From DASPHG01 sp963748315 (GTDB taxonomy: Bacteria; Actinomycetota; Thermoleophilia; Solirubrobacterales; Thermoleophilaceae), in assembly GCA_963748315.1 (NCBI GenBank), contig CAVVIK010000005.1, positions 496,001 through 560,000 of the forward strand: a stretch of 64,000 nucleotides of DNA. The letters are read 5' to 3'. The first letter of the stretch is position 1, and every line of letters starts with the position of its first letter. Positions 41,013 to 49,926 of this stretch are shown one piece after another. Both the position numbers and the translations under genes were made by a program. The notes beneath the pieces were generated by a model. It worked only from the letters and a program-made list of their open reading frames with translations. It made no database searches and was not told the DNA's origin.

Positions 41013-41981
41013 TCACTCCGCCTTGGCGATCGCGTCCTCGAGCTCGCGCACGCTGAACGCGCCCTCCATTCGCGCGGCCACCTTGCCCTCGCTGTCGATC
41101 GTGAAGACCCACGGCTCGGTCGGCAGCTTCCACTTGATCACCTGCTCGCGGAAGCCCTTGTCGAGCTCGTTGTCGTTGTAGATCTCCATGTGGATGAACT
41201 CGGCGTCGCCGTCGTAGGAGGCCTTCACCTGCTCCGCGATGTCGACCACAGGGCCGCAGACGCGGCTCTGACAGAGCGCCGGGGTGGCGAACAGGAGCAT
41301 GACCGGCTTCTCGCCGAGCACGTCGGCGAGGTCCGCGTCGTGCATCGTGCTCGGCGGGACGCGCGTGTCGATCTGCGCCACATCGCCGCCGACGTCCGCC
41401 GTGGTCGGGGTGTGGACGCTGATCGCCTGCTCACCCACCTCCGGCACGGGGCCGTCCTTCACGACCCGCACCGCCACGCGCTCGGCAGCGACGAGGTTGT
41501 CGTCGAGCTCGACCACGCCCAAGACCTCGTAGTCGCCCGGCTTGTCGAATTTGACGTCGGAGACGTACACCGACGTCGCCGCGTCGGGATCGGCCTTCAC
41601 GCCCTCGCTCTGGAACTGCGCCTTGACCGCGAGTGACTCGTACCGCGCCGGGAACGGGCCGTGCACCGGGCCGCCGTCGATGGGCGCCACATAGAGCGCC
41701 GCCGGGGCATCGATGATCTGCTTGCGCGCCCGGTCGAACAGACCGAAGCCGAGCCGGTTCGCCCCCGGCTCCAAGAGCGACACGGACGGCGACAGCACGG
41801 GACCGGGGCCGAGCCCCTCCCGCAGCTGCGCGAGCGTCTTGCCCGAGGGGTCGGGGAAGTCCTTCGCCCGCGCGGGCGGGGGCGCGGCCTCGTCGCCGTC
41901 GTCACCCGAGTCGGAACAGCCCGCAGCCACGACCGCGAGCAGCGCGGCCAGGAACGCGGCCAGCACAATTGATCGCCTCAC
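41013..41981 (-). CDS. Lipoprotein with thioredoxin-like C-terminal domain
   Basis: A 322-residue lipoprotein: signal with lipobox AAGC (Cys22), then an acidic/Pro linker. The middle domain (~residues 60-200) is beta-rich (GANRLGFGLFDRARKQ, KPGDYEVLGVVELDDNL), like a macroglobulin-type or Ig-like domain. Residues ~210-320 are thioredoxin-like: PVMLLFATPALCQSRVCGPV holds C237 and C242 spaced CX4C, then YDGDAEFIHMEIYND and TEPWVFTIDSEGKV with the cis-Pro region. It probably acts as an extracytoplasmic redox protein. GTG 41981 follows TAGGGT by 8 bases. Confidence 0.82.
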   Translation of the reverse strand: MRRSIVLAAFLAALLAVVAAGCSDSGDDGDEAAPPPARAKDFPDPSGKTLAQLREGLGPGPVLSPSVSLLEPGANRLGFGLFDRARKQIIDAPAALYVAPIDGGPVHGPFPARYESLAVKAQFQSEGVKADPDAATSVYVSDVKFDKPGDYEVLGVVELDDNLVAAERVAVRVVKDGPVPEVGEQAISVHTPTTADVGGDVAQIDTRVPPSTMHDADLADVLGEKPVMLLFATPALCQSRVCGPVVDIAEQVKASYDGDAEFIHMEIYNDNELDKGFREQVIKWKLPTEPWVFTIDSEGKVAARMEGAFSVRELEDAIAKAE

Positions 41982-41989
41982 GGGCCTGC

Positions 41990-42027
41990 ACCCTATGAGA
42001 AAGCCTCGAGCGGTCGCGCTGTATGGT
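41990..42027. promoter_or_regulatory. Divergent -10 elements between lipoprotein and SDR genes
   Basis: - strand TAGGGT (41995-41990), 8 bases before GTG 41981. + strand TATGGT (42022-42027), 10 bases before ATG 42038. Both fit the near-leaderless pattern seen elsewhere in the window. Confidence 0.4.
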
Positions 42028-42037
42028 CCGCGCCTTC

Positions 42038-42772
42038 ATGCCAGCACAACGTGCCGCGCTCATCACCGGAGCCTCGAGCGGGATCGGCCTCGCCATCGCG
42101 CGGGCGCTCGGCCAGGACGGCTACGGGGTCACCGTCTCCGCCCGCAGGCCGGAGAAGCTCGAGGAGGCCGCCAAGCAGCTCGAGGCCGACGGCATCGAGA
42201 CCCTCTCCGTCCCGGCCAACATGGCCAAGGAGGAGGACATCGCGAAGCTCGTCGCCCAGCACCGGGAGCGCTTCGGGAGGCTCGACGTGCTCGTGAACAA
42301 CGCCGGCGTCGGCATCGGCGGCGAAATCGCCGGCTACGAGACGAAGAAGCTCGACATGCAGCTCGACGTCAACCTGCGCTCGGTCTATCTCACCACCCGC
42401 GACTGCATTCCCATGCTGAAGGAGGCGGGCGCCGAGCACAGCAAGGCGCTCGTGGTCAACACGGCGTCGATCGCCGGCAAGGCCGGGCAGCCGTGGCTCG
42501 CGGCCTACTCGGCCACCAAGGCGGGCGTCGTCGGCCTGAGCCAGGCGATGCACGGCGAGCTGGGCAAGGACGGCGTGCAGGTGACGGCGTTCTGCCCCGG
42601 CTTCGTCGCCACGCCGATGACCGACTGGGTCGAGGGCCAGGTGCCGAAGGAAGAGATGATTCAGCCGGAGGACATCGCCGAGGCGGTGCGCTTCCTGCTG
42701 CGGACGTCAGCGAATTGCGTGGTCCCGGAGATCCAGTTCATCCGCCCGGGTGACGTCCACGCCGCCCCGTGA
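42038..42772 (+). CDS. Short-chain dehydrogenase/reductase (FabG-like)
   Basis: A 244-residue NAD(P)-dependent SDR. Cofactor motif ITGASSGIGLAIARAL (~residues 8-23), NNAGVGIGGEI (~88), catalytic Ser in VNTASIAGKAGQ (~143) and YSATKAG (Tyr/Lys ~156-160), and PGFVATPMTDW after the active site. It reduces or oxidises a small keto/alcohol substrate; FabG-like but not assignable. ATG 42038 matches family length; ATG 42023 adds five residues. The last 66 bases overlap the convergent gene. Confidence 0.87.
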   Translation: MPAQRAALITGASSGIGLAIARALGQDGYGVTVSARRPEKLEEAAKQLEADGIETLSVPANMAKEEDIAKLVAQHRERFGRLDVLVNNAGVGIGGEIAGYETKKLDMQLDVNLRSVYLTTRDCIPMLKEAGAEHSKALVVNTASIAGKAGQPWLAAYSATKAGVVGLSQAMHGELGKDGVQVTAFCPGFVATPMTDWVEGQVPKEEMIQPEDIAEAVRFLLRTSANCVVPEIQFIRPGDVHAAP

Positions 42773-43270
42773 CTCGCCCTCGAGCTCGGCCATAGCCAGC
42801 TCGTAGTCCTCGTAGCGGCGGAACAGGCGCGTCCACGCCCAGCCGTGGCGCTTGCGCAATTCGGGCATGCGGTTGCGCTCGCCGGTGTCGGCCTTCGGCC
42901 GCGGCGCGCGGCCCTGCAACTTGCGGTGGTCGGCGATCGCCTTGCCGAGCGTGGTCCCGTCAGGGGCGTCCGAGGCGAGGCTCGCCTCCAGCATCGACTT
43001 GAGCGTGGTGAGCTCGCGTTCCGTAGCGGGGCGCGAGCGGTGGCCCACGCCGGTGTAGCTGTCCCAGGCGCGGGCGAAGCTCGCGTAGCTCGTGCGGCCT
43101 CCGTTGCGGTGCGCGGCGAGCATCGGGCACACGCCGCCGTCGCGGTCGGTGTACGCGCCGACGATGATGCGGTTGTGCTCGATCGCGTCGAGCATCGCCC
43201 GCTTCGTATCGATCGGGAGCCACTCGATGGCGACCCTCAGTTCTTGCGCCGGCCGGCGTCTGCGCCTCAA
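42707..43270 (-). CDS. Conserved hypothetical protein
   Basis: A 187-residue, very basic and helical soluble protein. Segments such as EHNRIIVGAYTDRDGGVCPM, AAHRNGGRTSYASFARAWDSY and ATERELTTLKSMLEASL are the kind conserved in Thermoleophilia hypotheticals. There are no catalytic motifs or membrane segments. TTG 43270 has an AGGTGA six bases upstream. The 3' end runs 66 bases into the convergent SDR gene, an unusually long tail overlap. Confidence 0.6.
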   Translation of the reverse strand: MRRRRRPAQELRVAIEWLPIDTKRAMLDAIEHNRIIVGAYTDRDGGVCPMLAAHRNGGRTSYASFARAWDSYTGVGHRSRPATERELTTLKSMLEASLASDAPDGTTLGKAIADHRKLQGRAPRPKADTGERNRMPELRKRHGWAWTRLFRRYEDYELAMAELEGESRGGVDVTRADELDLRDHAIR

Positions 43271-43372
43271 ATCACTTCACCTCGCGTGCCAATAGGATGC
43301 CCGCCGCCCTCCAAACTAACCGTCACCGTCTGCGCCTTCAAGGGCGCTCCTCCTGACTGAAAGGAAGTTTGC

Positions 43373-44416
43373 ATGCGACTCGGGCTGCACGTGGGCTACT
43401 GGGGCCTCGGATTCACCGCCGAGCAGCAGCTGGAGGTCGTGCGGGAGGCGGAATCGCTCGGGTACGACTCGGTCTGGACGGCGGAGGCGTACGGCAGCGA
43501 CGCGGCGACGGTCCTCGCCTGGCTGGCGGGCCAGACGGAGAAGATCCGGATCGGCTCGGCGATCTTCCAGATGCCGGGCCGCTCCCCCGCCATGACGGCG
43601 ATGACGGCCGCGACACTCGACCAGCTCTCGAACGGCCGCGTGATCTTGGGGATCGGCACCTCGGGCCCGCAGGTGGCCGAGGGGTGGCACGGGCAGCGCT
43701 TCGGCAAGCAGCTGTTGCGCACGCGCGAGTACGTGGCGATCCTGCGCAAGGCGCTCGCCCGCGAGCGGCTCGAGTTCGACGGCGATTACTACGAGCTGCC
43801 GCTGCCCGACGGGCCGGGCAAGGCGCTGAAGCTCATGATCGGGCCGGTGCAGGAGCGGATCCCGATCTACATCGCCGCGATCGGGCCGAAGAACACGCAG
43901 CTGTGTGGCGAGATCGCCGACGGGTGGCTGCCGTTCTTCTTCTCGCCCGAGCACGTCGGCGAGTCGAAGAAGCTGCTCGAGGAGGGCGCCGCACAGGCGG
44001 GAAACGGCAAGGCGATCGACGACTCGTTCGACATCGCGCCGAACGTGAACCTCTGCATCGAGGACGACGTCGACGCCGCGCGCGACAAGGTGCGGCCGAT
44101 CCTCGCGCTGTACGTGGGCGGCATGGGCTCGCGCGACAAGAACTTCTACAACCAGCTCGTGCAGCGGTACGGGTTCGAGCAGAACGCCAAGGAGGTGCAG
44201 GACCTGTACCTCGACGGCAAGAAGGACGAGGCGGCCGCGGCGCTCTCACCGGAGCTGATCGACACGGTGTCGCTCGTCGGGCCGAAGGACCGCGTGCGCG
44301 ACCGGCTGCAGGCGTACCGCGACGCCGGCGTCGGGACGTTCGTCTCGACCCCGCTCGCGTTCACGGCTGAGGACCGCTCGCGCATGATGCGCGATCTGGC
44401 CGAGATGGCGGCCTGA
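43373..44416 (+). CDS. LLM-class F420-dependent oxidoreductase
   Basis: A 347-residue TIM-barrel flavin/F420 oxidoreductase (luciferase-like monooxygenase family). It opens RLGLHVGYWGLGFTAEQQLE, with VREAESLGYDSVWTAEAYGS (~30-50), RIGSAIFQMPGRSPAMTAMT (~65-85), LSNGRVILGIGTSGPQVAEG (~residue 90-110, cofactor contact) and IPIYIAAIGPKNTQL (~165). The best match by eye is to actinobacterial F420-dependent members; the substrate is unknown. GGAAG precedes the ATG. The stop overlaps the next gene's CTG start. Confidence 0.85.
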   Translation: MRLGLHVGYWGLGFTAEQQLEVVREAESLGYDSVWTAEAYGSDAATVLAWLAGQTEKIRIGSAIFQMPGRSPAMTAMTAATLDQLSNGRVILGIGTSGPQVAEGWHGQRFGKQLLRTREYVAILRKALARERLEFDGDYYELPLPDGPGKALKLMIGPVQERIPIYIAAIGPKNTQLCGEIADGWLPFFFSPEHVGESKKLLEEGAAQAGNGKAIDDSFDIAPNVNLCIEDDVDAARDKVRPILALYVGGMGSRDKNFYNQLVQRYGFEQNAKEVQDLYLDGKKDEAAAALSPELIDTVSLVGPKDRVRDRLQAYRDAGVGTFVSTPLAFTAEDRSRMMRDLAEMAA

Positions 44417-45637
44417 GCGGCCGGCGCTTCCTACTCGCCGCCTTCGGCGACCCCGGGCACGCGTTCCCGGCGATCGCCCTCGGGGCCGAGCTGGCGCGTC
44501 GCGGGCACGACGTGTGTCTCGAGACGTGGGCGCAGTGGCAGGACGACGTCGAGGCGCTCGGCATGCGCTTCGAGCCCGCGCCCGAGTACCAGGTCTTTCC
44601 CACGCGCGAGAAGCCGCTGAAGCCCTACCAGGCGGCTGTGCGGGCGGCGCATGAGACCCAGCCGCTGATCGACGACGTCGACCCCGACGTGGTGGTCGCG
44701 GACATCCTCACGATTGCCGCGGGGCTCGCCGCCGAGCTGTCGGGCCGGCGCTGGGTGACGCTCGTGCCGCACGTGCTCCCGGTGTCGGAGCCCGGATTCC
44801 CGCCGTATTCGATCGGCGCGCGGCTGCCGCGCACTCCGCTCGGCTCCGCGCTGTGGCGCGCGCTCGACCCGATCGTCCGGGCGGGTACCGAGCGGGGCCG
44901 GGAGGAGCTGAACGAAACGCGCCGTCGACTCGAACTGCCGCCGCTCGACCACGTGCACGGCGGGATCTCGCGCGAGCTCGCGCTGGTCGCGACGTTCCCG
45001 CAGCTCGAGTATCCGCGCCATTCGTCGTGGCCGTGGGTGCGCGTGACGGGGCCGCTCATGTACGAGCGCCCTGCGGACGATGTCGAGCTCCCGCCGGGCG
45101 ACGACCCGCTCGTGCTGGTGGCGCCGAGCACGTCCCAGGACCGCAACCAACGCATGCTGCGCGCGGCGCTCGCGGGACTGGCTGACGAGCCGGTGCGCGT
45201 GCTCGCGACGACGAACGTGCGCGGCTACCCGATCGGCGATTTGCCCGTACCGTCGAACGCGCGCGTCGTGGACTGGCTCTCCTATACGCGCACGATGCCG
45301 CACTGCGCGGCCGTCGTCTGCCACGCGGGCCACGGCACGGTGGTGCGTGCGCTGGCGAGCGGCGTGCCGCTCGTCGCGTGCCCGGCGGCGGGCGACATGG
45401 CGGAGAACGCGGCGCGCGTTTCGTGGGCGGGCGCGGGGGTTTCGTTGCCGCGCCGGCTCGTGACCGAGCGCGGGGTCAGGCTTGCGGTGCGGCGCGTGCT
45501 GTCCGAGCCGGGCTTCGCTTCACGGGCGCGCGAGCTTGCGGAGCTGGGCGGAGAGGAACGATGGAGCGGCGGTCGCCGCGGACGTCCTGGAGGAAAAACT
45601 CCGGGGGTGGGACTCGAACCCACAACCTAGCGGTTAA
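44413..45637 (+). pseudogene. MGT-type (GT1) glycosyltransferase, frame broken near 45550
   Basis: A GT-B transferase related to macrolide/UDP-glycosyltransferases. Homology starts at RRFLLAAFGDPGHAFPAIAL, so translation must begin at or before 44413, where only CTG is available (CTGA overlap with the preceding stop); the first ATG, 44575, would lose the N-terminal fold. The donor domain shows VLVAPSTSQDRN, VVDWLSYTRTMPHCAAVVCH and AGHGTVVRALASGVPLVACP (~residues 295-325). Near 45550 one extra G shifts the frame; skipping it gives GERNDGAAVAADVLEEKL, the normal end. Either frame then runs into the opposite strand of tRNA-Asn. Confidence 0.7.
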
Positions 45638-45670
45638 CAGCCGCTCGCTCTGCCATTGAGCTACCCCGGA
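45599..45670 (-). tRNA. tRNA-Asn (GTT)
   Basis: Cloverleaf on the - strand: acceptor TCCGGGG/CCCCGGA with discriminator G, D-arm TAGCTCAATGGCAGAGC, anticodon stem AGCGG/CCGCT with loop CTGTTAA (anticodon GTT), T-arm GTGGGTTCGAGTCCCAC. CCA is not encoded. A TACGCT hexamer (45687-45682) 11 bases upstream is the probable promoter. Confidence 0.93.
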
Positions 45671-45735
45671 CCGCGCTGGCAAGCGTAGCGCCAGCGCGCG
45701 TGACGAAATCGCCTCGCTCGCCGTAGCCCACATAG

Positions 45736-46176
45736 ATGCGACGCTGGGCTGTCCTCCTCGTCCTTGCAGCGGCTGGCGCCGGAATCGCGCTGATCCTCAT
45801 CCCTTCGGAAGAAGACCCCGCCCCGGTTCCGCAGCCGGCCACTCAGGCACAGAAGGAGCCGCGTTGCCCCCGGCCGCAGGTGACGGACTTGACCGCGCGC
45901 CGCGCCAGCGAGAACGGGCATCGCGTCAAGTTGCACGTGAGCGCGGAGACGGAGCGTGGGCGAATCGGCGGATTTTCGCTGCGGTGGGGCGACGGCCAGC
46001 AGGGCGCCCTGCTCTTCCAGGGCGGCGCGCGCCGGCTCTCATTCCCGCTCACCAGCCACTACTACCGGAAGGAGGGCACCTATCGCATACGCGTCGTCGT
46101 GGAGGCGGCGTCGTCTTCGTGCGGGGACATGAAGTCCGAGCCCGCGACGCTGAGCGTCCGCATTCCGCTGCGCTAG
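45736..46176 (+). CDS. Membrane-anchored protein with PKD/Ig-like domain
   Basis: A 146-residue protein: N-terminal hydrophobic segment (WAVLLVLAAAGAGIALILI, residues 4-22) acting as anchor or uncleaved signal, an acidic/Pro linker, then a beta-sandwich domain with FSLRWGDGQQG and HYYRKEGTYRIRVVVEAAS, the typical PKD pattern (WGDG and Y..GTY..RV). A Cys pair (in RCPRP and SSCGD) may form a disulfide. It is extracytoplasmic; function unknown. The stop shares CTAG with the end of rpoD. Confidence 0.7.
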   Translation: MRRWAVLLVLAAAGAGIALILIPSEEDPAPVPQPATQAQKEPRCPRPQVTDLTARRASENGHRVKLHVSAETERGRIGGFSLRWGDGQQGALLFQGGARRLSFPLTSHYYRKEGTYRIRVVVEAASSSCGDMKSEPATLSVRIPLR

Positions 46177-47123
46177 GTGTTGTCCGTCGTACCCCGGAGC
46201 TTCTCGCCGCCCTCGGAGTACTTCAGCTTCGCGAGCGTCTTCGACTCGATCTGGCGCACGCGCTCGCGTGTGACGCCCACCTCGCTGCCGATGTCCTCGA
46301 GCGTCATCGGCGCATCGCCCGCGAGGCCGTAGCGCAGCTCGAGCACGCGCCGCTCGCGCCACGGCAGGCCCTCGAGCGCCTTGGCGAGGTCGTGGTCGCG
46401 CAGCTGCGCGGCCACCGTCTCGTGGGGGCGCTGCGACTGCCCGTCCTCGATGAAGTCGCCGAGCGCGGCGTCGCCCTCCTCGCCGCCGACTGGCGTCTCG
46501 AGCGACACGGGCTCCTGGCCGAGCTTCAGGATGTCCTCGACCTGCCGCTCGTCGAGGCCGTCGAGCTTGGCCGCGATCTCGGCCGCGGAGGGCTCGCGTC
46601 CGGTCGCCTGGAGCAGCGCCCGGCGCGTGCGGGAGACCTTGTTCATGCGCTCGACCATGTGCACCGGGATCCGAATCGTCCGCGACTGATCGGCGAGCGC
46701 GCGTGTGATCGCCTGACGGATCCACCAGGTCGCGTAGGTGGAGAACTTGAACCCGCGGCGCCAGTCGAACTTCTCGACCGCGCGGATGAGGCCGAGGTTG
46801 CCCTCCTGGATCAGGTCGAGCAGCGTCAGCCCGCGGCCGGAGTAGCGCTTCGCGATCGAGACGACCAGGCGCAGGTTGGCCTCGATCAGCGCGTTCTTCG
46901 CACCCATGTCGTTCTGCTCGACGCGCTTGGCGAGCCGGACCTCGTCCTCCTTCGTGAGCAACCGCACGCGGCCGATCGACTTCAGGTAGGTGCGGACGGC
47001 GTCCTCGTGCCCGCCCTGTGGCTCGACAGCCGCGACATCGGGCTGCGCTACACCGCCCTCGTCGAACGCCTCGTAGGGGTCGGCGTCGAAGCCGAGCTCG
47101 TCGCGCGCGCCCTCGGTGCTCAC
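46173..47123 (-). CDS. rpoD: RNA polymerase primary sigma factor (RpoD/SigA-like)
   Basis: A 316-residue sigma-70 group 1/2 factor. Region 1.2: DAVRTYLKSIGRVRLLTKED (~44-62). Regions 2.1-2.4: NLRLVVSIAKRYSGRGLTLL, DLIQEGNLGLIRAVEKFDWR, FSTYATWWIRQAITRAL (~85-155). Region 3: RTRRALLQATGREPSAAEIA. Region 4.2 helix-turn-helix: MTLEDIGSEVGVTRERVRQI (~285-300). There is no large region 1.1, only a short acidic N-terminus. Position after dnaG and dgt (dgt-dnaG-rpoD, 4-base overlap with dnaG) marks it as the housekeeping factor of the macromolecular-synthesis operon. Confidence 0.92.
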   Translation of the reverse strand: MSTEGARDELGFDADPYEAFDEGGVAQPDVAAVEPQGGHEDAVRTYLKSIGRVRLLTKEDEVRLAKRVEQNDMGAKNALIEANLRLVVSIAKRYSGRGLTLLDLIQEGNLGLIRAVEKFDWRRGFKFSTYATWWIRQAITRALADQSRTIRIPVHMVERMNKVSRTRRALLQATGREPSAAEIAAKLDGLDERQVEDILKLGQEPVSLETPVGGEEGDAALGDFIEDGQSQRPHETVAAQLRDHDLAKALEGLPWRERRVLELRYGLAGDAPMTLEDIGSEVGVTRERVRQIESKTLAKLKYSEGGEKLRGTTDNT

Positions 47124-48883
47124 GCCGTCTCCCCCATCACGTCTGATATCCCGCCTCGTACCCCTTCACGTTCCTCCCACAGCTCGCGCTGACGCTCAAA
47201 GTCGCCTTCGCGCTCCGCATGTCGCAACGCCCGCTCGATGCGTCTGAGTTCGAGCTGGAAGAAGCTTAAGCGCAACACGGGGTCCGTTGCAGGCTCTTCG
47301 TCGGCGAGAGCAACCACATCGGTAACCAACGCAGCGAGCGTCGGATCCTCGCTCTCCAATCCCGCGAGTGGCGCGTCGAAGTGGGCCTTGAGCCAGTCGC
47401 GCGCCTCGCGCAGCGGTGCCGACGTCAGGTGCTCGTCGGTCAGCCTCAGTAGATAGCGGTGTCCGAGCTCGCCCCGGCCGACGCTTTGGGCGAGGAACGA
47501 GCGCTCGGCGCGCGCGATCGCGTCGAGCGCCGTCGGAGCCGCGATCGGCTCGGCCTGCCGCGGTTGGACCGTGATCGGGGCGGCGCCCTCCGCCAGCTCG
47601 GTCACCACGTTGCTCGCCGGAACGTCGAGCCTGTCCGAGACGTAGCTGACGAGCTCGTTCCTGGTCGCCGGCCGGCGCACGCCCGTGAGAATCGGGCGGA
47701 CCGCCTCCAGCGCACGGTCGCGGCCATGTGGCGTCGAGAGGTCCGCCTCCGCCATCACCCGGCGCGTCTGGAACTCGGGCACTGAGATCGCGCGCTCGAG
47801 CAGCCTCGTGAAGGCCTCCGCCCCGCCCTCGGCGACGAGATCGGCCGGGTCCTGTCCGGCGGGCAGCTCGACGACCATCAAGTCGATCCGCTTCTCCTCC
47901 GCCGCGCGCGCCGCGCGCATCATCGCGTCGAGGCCGGCGCGGTCGGCGTCGAGCGCGAGCACGACGGTGCCGTCCTGCCCGGCCGCGCGCGCGAGCTCGG
48001 CGAACTGCTCCGGTGTGAGCGCGGTGCCCATGATCGCGACCGATTGCTGCACACCGCCTGCGTGCAGCGCGAGCACGTCCGTGTAGCCCTCGACGACGAT
48101 CACCTGGCGCGCTTTGGCCACCGCCGCGCGGGCGCGGTCGATGCCGAAGAGCTGGCGGCGCTTGTGGTAGAGGTCGCCCTCGGGCGTGTTCATGTACTTC
48201 GGCCGCTGGTCGTCGCGCATCGCGCGCGCGCCGAACCCGAGCACCCGCCCGCGGGCATCGGCCAGCGGGAACATGATCCGGCCGCGGAACAGGTCGCCGA
48301 AACCGCCCTGGCGCCCGCGGCGGCCCAGCCCGGCCCCCGCCAGCTCCTGTTCGGTGAAGCCGTCCCGCTGCGCCGCCGTGATCACGCGATCCCATGCTTT
48401 CGGCGCGTATCCGATCCGGAAGTCGCGCAGCACCTGCTCGGCCAGGCCGCGGCCCTGGAGATAGCGCCGGGCGGGCTCAGCCTCGGCGGCGTCCCACAAG
48501 TAGCGCTCGTAGAACACCGTCGCGCGCTCGACCAGCTTGAGCAGCCGCTCGCGCCGGCGGCGGCGCTCCTCGGCCTGCGGGTCCTCCTCCTCGCGCTTCA
48601 GCTCGATGCCATAGCGCGCCGCGAGGAACTCGACGGCGCCCGGGAAGTCGAGCGCCTCGGTCTGCTGCACGAACCCGATCGCGTCGCCACCCTCGCCGCA
48701 GCCGAAGCAGTGGTAGAGCTTCTGCTCGACGTTCACCGAGAACGACGGCGTGCGCTCGTCGTGGAAGGGGCAGAGCCCGACCATCCTGCCGCCGGCACGG
48801 CGCAGCTCGGTGCGAGCCCCCACGAGCTCCACCATGTCCACGGCGTCCTTGACGCGCTCGATCGATTCCTTCGTGAAACCCAT
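47120..48883 (-). CDS. dnaG: DNA primase DnaG
   Basis: A 587-residue primase that lays RNA primers for replication. The N-terminal CHC2 zinc finger is intact (C38, H41, C59, C62; GLCPFHDERTPSF and YHCFGCGEGGDAIGF). The core domain has RIMFPLADARGRVLGFGARA (~residue 207) and the TOPRIM metal sites VIVVEGYTDVLALHAGG (~residue 260) and LALDADRAGLDAMMRA (~305). The C-terminal ~150 residues form the helicase-binding domain. Starts one base after the dgt stop and overlaps rpoD. Confidence 0.94.
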   Translation of the reverse strand: MGFTKESIERVKDAVDMVELVGARTELRRAGGRMVGLCPFHDERTPSFSVNVEQKLYHCFGCGEGGDAIGFVQQTEALDFPGAVEFLAARYGIELKREEEDPQAEERRRRRERLLKLVERATVFYERYLWDAAEAEPARRYLQGRGLAEQVLRDFRIGYAPKAWDRVITAAQRDGFTEQELAGAGLGRRGRQGGFGDLFRGRIMFPLADARGRVLGFGARAMRDDQRPKYMNTPEGDLYHKRRQLFGIDRARAAVAKARQVIVVEGYTDVLALHAGGVQQSVAIMGTALTPEQFAELARAAGQDGTVVLALDADRAGLDAMMRAARAAEEKRIDLMVVELPAGQDPADLVAEGGAEAFTRLLERAISVPEFQTRRVMAEADLSTPHGRDRALEAVRPILTGVRRPATRNELVSYVSDRLDVPASNVVTELAEGAAPITVQPRQAEPIAAPTALDAIARAERSFLAQSVGRGELGHRYLLRLTDEHLTSAPLREARDWLKAHFDAPLAGLESEDPTLAALVTDVVALADEEPATDPVLRLSFFQLELRRIERALRHAEREGDFERQRELWEEREGVRGGISDVMGETA

Positions 48884-49864
48884 CTAGAACCCCTGCGGCA
48901 CCGAGAGGGCGCTGAACGCCCTGACGGCGAATCGATCGGTCATCCCGGCCAGATAGTCCACCACTCGCTGCTCGGGCGTCGCGTCGGCCACCGCCGACGG
49001 CGGCGGGTTCTCCGCGTAGTGCGCGAAAAGCGCGCGCAGCATCCGCTCGACGCGCGGCAGCTCGCGCTGCGCGTCCGGAGTCAGGTAGACGCGCTGGAAC
49101 ATGAACTTGCGCAGCCTGAGCATCGCGCCGCCGACCTCGTCCGACTGGGCGATGTCGCCGGCCTCGGCGGAGCGCTCGACCAGGTCCTGGACGAGCGTGT
49201 CGATGCGCTTCGAGCCCGTCGGCCCGAGCACGGCGATCTCCGCCTGCGGTAGCTCCGCGGGATCGAGCACGCCCGCGCGCACGCTGTCATCGATGTCGTG
49301 GTTGATGTAGGCGATGCGGTCCACCAGCTTCACGATCCGGCCCTCCAGGGTGGCCGGCTTTCCCGGCCCCGTGTGGTGAAGGATCCCGTCGCGAACCTGC
49401 TCCGTCAGATTCAGCCCGCGGCCGTCGCGCTCGATGCGCTCGACGACGCGCAGCGAGTGCTCGTTGTGGCGGAAGCCGCTGTCGTAGCGCTCGCGCATGC
49501 AGGCGTCGAGCACGCTCTCGCCGATGTGGCCGAACGGCGGATGACCGAGGTCGTGGCCGAGCGCGACCGCCTCGGTCAGGTCCTCGTTCAGCCCGAGAGC
49601 GCGCGCGACGGTGCGCGCGATCATGCACGTCTCGAGCGTGTGGGTCAGGCGGGTCCGGTAGTGGTCGCCCTCCGGGGAGATGAAGACCTGCGTCTTGTGC
49701 TTGAGGCGCCGGAACGCCTTGGAGTGCACGATCCGGTCGCGATCGCGCTGGAACGGCGTCCGGACGGGCGAATCCTCCTCCGGGACCACGCGGACCGCCG
49801 GATACGACGGCGCCGCGTGATCGGCGAGGGCGTGCCCCAAACCGGTGGCGAGCTCGACGGACAT
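48884..49864 (-). CDS. dgt: Deoxyguanosinetriphosphate triphosphohydrolase-like protein
   Basis: A 326-residue HD-domain dNTPase. Motifs: VRTPFQRDRDRIVHSKAFRR, KTQVFISPEGDHYRTRLTHT (first His ~residue 70), LGHDLGHPPFGHIGE (HD pair ~residue 110) and DRIAYINHDIDD (last Asp ~residue 195). It trims dNTP pools by releasing triphosphate. I use ATG 49864 (MSVELATG); longer reading to 49882 adds six residues. First gene of dgt-dnaG-rpoD. Confidence 0.9.
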   Translation of the reverse strand: MSVELATGLGHALADHAAPSYPAVRVVPEEDSPVRTPFQRDRDRIVHSKAFRRLKHKTQVFISPEGDHYRTRLTHTLETCMIARTVARALGLNEDLTEAVALGHDLGHPPFGHIGESVLDACMRERYDSGFRHNEHSLRVVERIERDGRGLNLTEQVRDGILHHTGPGKPATLEGRIVKLVDRIAYINHDIDDSVRAGVLDPAELPQAEIAVLGPTGSKRIDTLVQDLVERSAEAGDIAQSDEVGGAMLRLRKFMFQRVYLTPDAQRELPRVERMLRALFAHYAENPPPSAVADATPEQRVVDYLAGMTDRFAVRAFSALSVPQGF

Positions 49865-49926
49865 GGCCGCCGATTGTGCCAAGGGCGGCAGCGGACGCGA
49901 CCGTACGTTTGTCTAGGTGGCGAGCG

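Noticed and set aside
45550..45630. GT1 C-terminus ending in KTPGVGLEPTT as a genuine protein end
   Set aside because: This is the translated reverse of the tRNA-Asn gene, a known artefact; the frame with GERNDGAAVAADVLEEKL fits the family.
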